The notes beneath the pieces are model-generated. The model was not told the DNA's origin. It ran no database searches and saw only the letters and a list, made by a program, of their open reading frames with translations. A stretch of DNA of 64,000 nt. Origin: UBA5336 sp964415675 (GTDB taxonomy: Bacteria > Pseudomonadota > Alphaproteobacteria > Caulobacterales > Hyphomonadaceae). Position numbers and translations under genes: made by a program. The DNA lies in NCBI GenBank assembly GCA_964415675.1, contig CAYQBG010000016.1, forward strand, positions 1 through 64,000. Direction: 5' to 3'. This document shows positions 60,680-64,000 of this stretch, piece by piece (positions within the stretch are counted from its first letter, which is position 1; every line of letters starts with the position of its first letter).

Positions 60680-62137
60680 TCAGGCGACGGACCTCAGTCC
60701 GTCACAAGCCACTTTACCGGCATGCTGCGGCGTATATTCCTGGACCAGGCAAGCATGCAATGCCCGCACAGCCTCGTCGAAACTGTCCTCGTCGATGATG
60801 ATCTGAAGGTCGATATCGCGCATGAGCTGGTGGATGCCCTTCACCTCTACGCCGGCGGCGTTCAGTGCCGTCGCCGCGCGCGCCGTCAGGCCCGGCAGGG
60901 CGAGATCGCTGCCGATCACCGAGACAATGGCCACTTCGGTCAGACTGACCGCAGCGTTCGGGAAGCTCTCTTCCAGGTCAGCGACGACGCGCTTCACGGC
61001 CTTTCGGGTCCCTTCGACATAATGAATGATCGTATTCGCATTCGAGCATTTGGTCACGATCCTCACGCCATGGCGCGTCAACAGGCGCAGCGCTTCGGCG
61101 TCATAGCCCTTGACCCCAACCATGTCCTGCTCGAACAGCTCAAGCGCCACGATATTCTTTATGCCGGTGACGATCTCGGCACGCGGCTCTTCGGATACAT
61201 AATCACCATCGATCACCGTGCCGGCATCCTGCGGATCGAACGTATTCTTGACCCGCAACGGGATGCCCGCCTGGCGCAGCCCTTTGGCCGCGGCGGGATG
61301 AACCGCTTCCATGCCCATATTCGACAGCTGGTCGGCCACGTCATAATTGGTCCGGCCGATCTTGATCACCTTGTCTTCGCCCACAAGTTTGGGATCGGCG
61401 CTCGACAGGTGAAATTCCTTGTGAATCACAGCCTCTGCCGCCTCGGTGACGACAGCGACATGGCTGAAAGTCACCTCGGTATAGCCGCGATCATAGGTCT
61501 CGACCATGCCCTCGCTCGCGGATGCATAGCCGGTGACAATGGGCAGTTCCTTCGACAGGTCGATCCTGTCGAGTCCCTCACGGATCCGCTCATCAAGCGC
61601 AAGATCACGTTCATCACGCCAGCCGGTGAGGTCCACAAACTGGGCATTGACACCCTTCTGCCTGAGAAGCAGCGCGGTATTGTGCGCCGAATGCGCCTCG
61701 CCCAATGCTGAAAGCATTTCGCGCACGGTGATCAGGTGCTCGTCGAGACGGAACTGGCCGTATGAGCACAGCCGATGCAGGTCGATCAGGCAGTTTCGCA
61801 CGCCCTCGATCCGCTCGCGCACAAAGGCGTCCGCCGTCTCGCAATCGGCATGATCGCCGAAAATGTCCTTGTTCTTCGCCGTCATCTCCTCACCGATGGC
61901 GGTGATCGCGTCGCTCCAGGCCCATTTGCTCTGCGCCCCGGAAAACAGGCCATAGACGCCTGGCTTGCCGGACTTCTTGTGCTCAAGCAGCATGTCGGTC
62001 ATGCCCGAATAGGCCGAGACGACAAAGATGCGGTTATAGAGTGCATCTCCGGTGCGACCGTTGATCAGCACATTGTTCAGTATGACTTCGGTATTGGCGA
62101 TGGACGTCCCGCCGATTTTTTCAACCGTATGTGTCAT
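60680..62137 (-). CDS. ask: Ectoine-specific aspartate kinase (Ask_Ect)
   Basis: A 485-residue aspartokinase of the Ask_Ect class, the specialised enzyme found in ect operons that feeds aspartate phosphate into ectoine synthesis. The start MTHTVEKIGGTSIANTEVIL is characteristic (kinase loop KIGGTS instead of the usual KFGGTS). The C-terminal regulatory part holds tandem ACT domains (IVTKCSNANTIIHYV and VSVIGSDLALPG). It avoids lysine feedback in known examples. The ATG at 62137 has GGAG nine bases upstream; a longer frame from 62299 would overlap ectC. It follows ectC after 100 bp and is coupled to the MFS gene. Confidence 0.92.
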   Translation of the reverse strand: MTHTVEKIGGTSIANTEVILNNVLINGRTGDALYNRIFVVSAYSGMTDMLLEHKKSGKPGVYGLFSGAQSKWAWSDAITAIGEEMTAKNKDIFGDHADCETADAFVRERIEGVRNCLIDLHRLCSYGQFRLDEHLITVREMLSALGEAHSAHNTALLLRQKGVNAQFVDLTGWRDERDLALDERIREGLDRIDLSKELPIVTGYASASEGMVETYDRGYTEVTFSHVAVVTEAAEAVIHKEFHLSSADPKLVGEDKVIKIGRTNYDVADQLSNMGMEAVHPAAAKGLRQAGIPLRVKNTFDPQDAGTVIDGDYVSEEPRAEIVTGIKNIVALELFEQDMVGVKGYDAEALRLLTRHGVRIVTKCSNANTIIHYVEGTRKAVKRVVADLEESFPNAAVSLTEVAIVSVIGSDLALPGLTARAATALNAAGVEVKGIHQLMRDIDLQIIIDEDSFDEAVRALHACLVQEYTPQHAGKVACDGLRSVA

Positions 62138-62237
62138 GGGAGGATCTCCCTTCATTTCATTGATTGCGCGCCGAAGGTTCCGGCGCTGCAGCCGGACCGG
62201 AACGGAATGTCGCTGGTCCGGGCCGCTTGTCGTGTCG

Positions 62238-62639
62238 CTAACCGTCAGTGACCGGGTCAGCTTCCAGAGGATAGGCGCCGTCGGGACCATGCACCTCACG
62301 CCCGGTGACAGGCGGATTGAAAACGCACGCCATGGTCATCTCTGACTTTCCGCAAAGGATATGCCGGTCATGTTTGTCCAGGGCATACATCACGCCTGGA
62401 CGGATCTGATGAACCTCGCCCGTGGCAAGATCCTCGATCGTGCCTTCGCCGGACACGCAATACACGCTTTCGAGATGGTTCTTGTACTCCATTTCGAGCT
62501 CGGCGCCGGCATGAATGGTGGTGATGTGGAAGGAAAACCCCATCCCGTCATCCTTGAGAAGAAGGCGGACCGAGGTCCACCCGTCACTCTCGACCCGCCT
62601 GTCGGTCTGTTCGGCCTGTTTGAGATCGCGAATAAGCAT
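62238..62639 (-). CDS. ectC: Ectoine synthase
   Basis: A 133-residue cupin-fold ectoine synthase that cyclises N-gamma-acetyl-2,4-diaminobutyrate into ectoine with iron as cofactor. Family sequence: MLIRDLKQAEQTDRRV at the start, HITTIHAGAELEMEYKNHLESVYCVSGEG (metal-binding Glu), LDKHDRHIL (metal-binding His) and VFNPPVTGREVHGPDGAYPL at the end. Length is normal. AGGAGG lies just upstream of the ATG at 62639. It is 22 bp after ectB. Confidence 0.97.
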   Translation of the reverse strand: MLIRDLKQAEQTDRRVESDGWTSVRLLLKDDGMGFSFHITTIHAGAELEMEYKNHLESVYCVSGEGTIEDLATGEVHQIRPGVMYALDKHDRHILCGKSEMTMACVFNPPVTGREVHGPDGAYPLEADPVTDG

Positions 62640-62661
62640 TTGTTTCTCCTCCTCGCCGGCC

Positions 62662-63954
62662 TTACGCCGCCTTCCGCTCATGCGCGGCGCTGATCTTGGC
62701 GACAGCAGCTTCGAGAATATCAATTCCCTTCTCAAGATGCGCGTCAGAAATCGTCAGAGGGCAAAGAATCTTTACAACCTCATCCTCACTGCCGGAGGTT
62801 TCGATGATCAGGCCGTTGTCGAAACACTCGGCACAGACATCGCCGGCCAGTTCGCCGGACTTCATCTCGATGCCGCGCATCATCCCCTTACCCTTGACCT
62901 TGTTGACGGTCTGATGGGCCGCCGTGATCTCGGCCAGCCGGCGCTTCATGAGAGCCCCCTTACGCTTGACCTCATTTTCAAGATGATCATCGCGCCAGAA
63001 CAGCTCGAGCGCCTTGGTGGCCGTGACGAAGGCGTGATTGTTGCCGCGGAACGTTCCATTGTGCTCGGCCGGCTTCCACTGATCAATCTCGGGACGTATC
63101 AGCGTCAGCGCAAAGGGCAGCCCCATGCCCGACAGCGATTTCGCCAGAGTCACGATATCCGGCTTCACGCCGGCCTCCTCGAAACTGAAAAAGCTACCGG
63201 TCCGGCCGCATCCGGCCTGGATATCGTCGATAATGAACAGAGCACCATGCTTGCGCGCGATATGCTCGATCTTGCGTAGCCAGGCATCGGAGGCGACATT
63301 CAGGCCGCCCTCGCCCTGCACGACTTCCACAATGATCGCCGCTGGCTTGTCGAGGCCGGATGAGGTGTCATCCAGCTTCTGTTCCAGAAGATCGGCCGTA
63401 TCAATGTCGGCGCCATAATAGGCGTCATAGGCCTCATGGACGGTGCCGCAAGGCGGCAGCCCGGCGCCGCCGCGCTTGCCGGCATTGCCGGTGCACGAAA
63501 GCGCGCCCAGCGTCATGCCATGAAAACCGTTGGTAAAAGCGATCACATTGTGGCGTCCGGTGACCTTGCGCGCGAGCTTCAGCGCCGATTCCACGGCATT
63601 CGCGCCGGTCGGGCCGGTAAACATCACGCGGTGATCCATGCCGCGAGGCTTCAGGATATTGTCTTCCATCGCATGCAGGAAGGCTTCCTTGGCCCCGGTA
63701 TGCATATCGAGACCATGGGTGACGCCATCATCCATGATGTAATCGACGAGCGCCTGTTTCATTTCGGGATGATTATGCCCGTAGTTCAGGGTGGAACAGC
63801 CGGCAAGAAAGTCGATATATTCGGTGCCGTCCTGCGTGGTCAGCGTCGATCCGCTGGCCTTTGAGAATTGCACCGGGAAAGCGCGGCAATAGCTGCGCAC
63901 CACCGATTCGCGGCGGTCATAGATTTCAGGCGTGTGGATTTGGCGGTCAGTCAT
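62662..63954 (-). CDS. ectB: Diaminobutyrate-2-oxoglutarate transaminase
   Basis: A 430-residue PLP-dependent class III aminotransferase that makes L-2,4-diaminobutyrate from aspartate semialdehyde, the first committed ectoine step. Diagnostic parts: YCRAFPVQFSKASG at the start, FLAGCSTLNYGHNHPEM, MFTGPTGANAVESALK, FIIDDIQAGCGRTG (the Asp that binds the PLP nitrogen) and VTLAKSLSGMG with the PLP-binding lysine. CGAGCCAGAC precedes the ATG at 63954. Only 46 bases remain to the window edge, so ectA is expected, but not seen, immediately to the right. Confidence 0.97.
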   Translation of the reverse strand: MTDRQIHTPEIYDRRESVVRSYCRAFPVQFSKASGSTLTTQDGTEYIDFLAGCSTLNYGHNHPEMKQALVDYIMDDGVTHGLDMHTGAKEAFLHAMEDNILKPRGMDHRVMFTGPTGANAVESALKLARKVTGRHNVIAFTNGFHGMTLGALSCTGNAGKRGGAGLPPCGTVHEAYDAYYGADIDTADLLEQKLDDTSSGLDKPAAIIVEVVQGEGGLNVASDAWLRKIEHIARKHGALFIIDDIQAGCGRTGSFFSFEEAGVKPDIVTLAKSLSGMGLPFALTLIRPEIDQWKPAEHNGTFRGNNHAFVTATKALELFWRDDHLENEVKRKGALMKRRLAEITAAHQTVNKVKGKGMMRGIEMKSGELAGDVCAECFDNGLIIETSGSEDEVVKILCPLTISDAHLEKGIDILEAAVAKISAAHERKAA

Positions 63955-64000
63955 GTCTGGCTCCGTTTCATGTCATTCGTGTGTGCAGGGAAATGTGCGA

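Noticed and set aside
63955..64000. 3' end of ectA
   Set aside because: Only 46 bases are left and none of the three frames can be recognised as EctA, so no feature is called.

Overview
The window is high-GC, gene-dense DNA from an alphaproteobacterium, most likely a marine, halotolerant member of the Hyphomonadaceae/Maricaulales. This is inferred from family content: MucR, DUF2336, PAS_5 and DnaA-domain-IV-like HTH proteins, a TorF-type porin, an Mrp antiporter cluster and an ectoine operon. No rRNA, tRNA or CRISPR array was seen. Genes are tightly packed, with many 4-bp stop/start overlaps.

1-1.4 kb: the left edge appears to be the end of an IS3-like element inserted into a small DnaA-domain-IV-like gene, followed by a PAS_5 protein and MucR. 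1.5-12.8 kb: a leftward ion-homeostasis block, with TrkH, a DoxX-like membrane protein, a DUF2336 protein and a ten-gene Mrp-type cation/proton antiporter operon. In this operon the usual long MrpA is split and there are three separate NuoL/M/N-like subunits. 13-16 kb: an EmrAB-type efflux pair and an esterase/beta-lactamase-fold hydrolase. 17-34 kb: mostly housekeeping and metabolism, with a DUF302 lipoprotein, DUF2306 and GNAT proteins, a CoA-ester lyase overlapping a UDP-xylose-synthase-like gene, a saccharopine-dehydrogenase-like enzyme, an ABC1 kinase, a TorF-type porin with strong terminators, a Kef-type antiporter, alanine dehydrogenase, RlmE, Ppx/GppA, HspQ, an SDR/LysR divergent pair, an EEP-family hydrolase and a zinc alcohol dehydrogenase.

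34.4-43.6 kb is the most unusual region. A rightward transmembrane Ser/Thr kinase and a rightward ECF-like sigma factor (TIGR02999/Sigma70_ECF type) flank a leftward five-gene operon. The operon encodes a membrane protein, an SPFH/coiled-coil protein, an FHA protein, a second transmembrane Ser/Thr kinase and a papain-like cysteine peptidase. The last four of these all carry short zinc ribbons. I propose that this is one signalling module: sensor kinases, a phosphothreonine reader, a scaffold, a cytosolic protease and a transcriptional output. I do not recognise it as a described system.

43.6-51 kb: a DUF6607 lipoprotein divergent from a TonB-dependent receptor with a near-perfect Fur box between them, then a sterol-desaturase-family protein, a PEP mutase/isocitrate-lyase-fold enzyme, a crotonase and a trypsin-like protease. 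51-57.6 kb: lptFG, pepA, holC, a GtrA protein, a small membrane protein, ndk and cysE. 57.8-64 kb: a leftward ectoine operon, ectB-ectC-ask, apparently extended by an MFS and a sodium:solute symporter gene. ectA would lie beyond the right edge. The Mrp, Trk, Kef and ectoine loci together suggest a cell adapted to changing salinity and pH.
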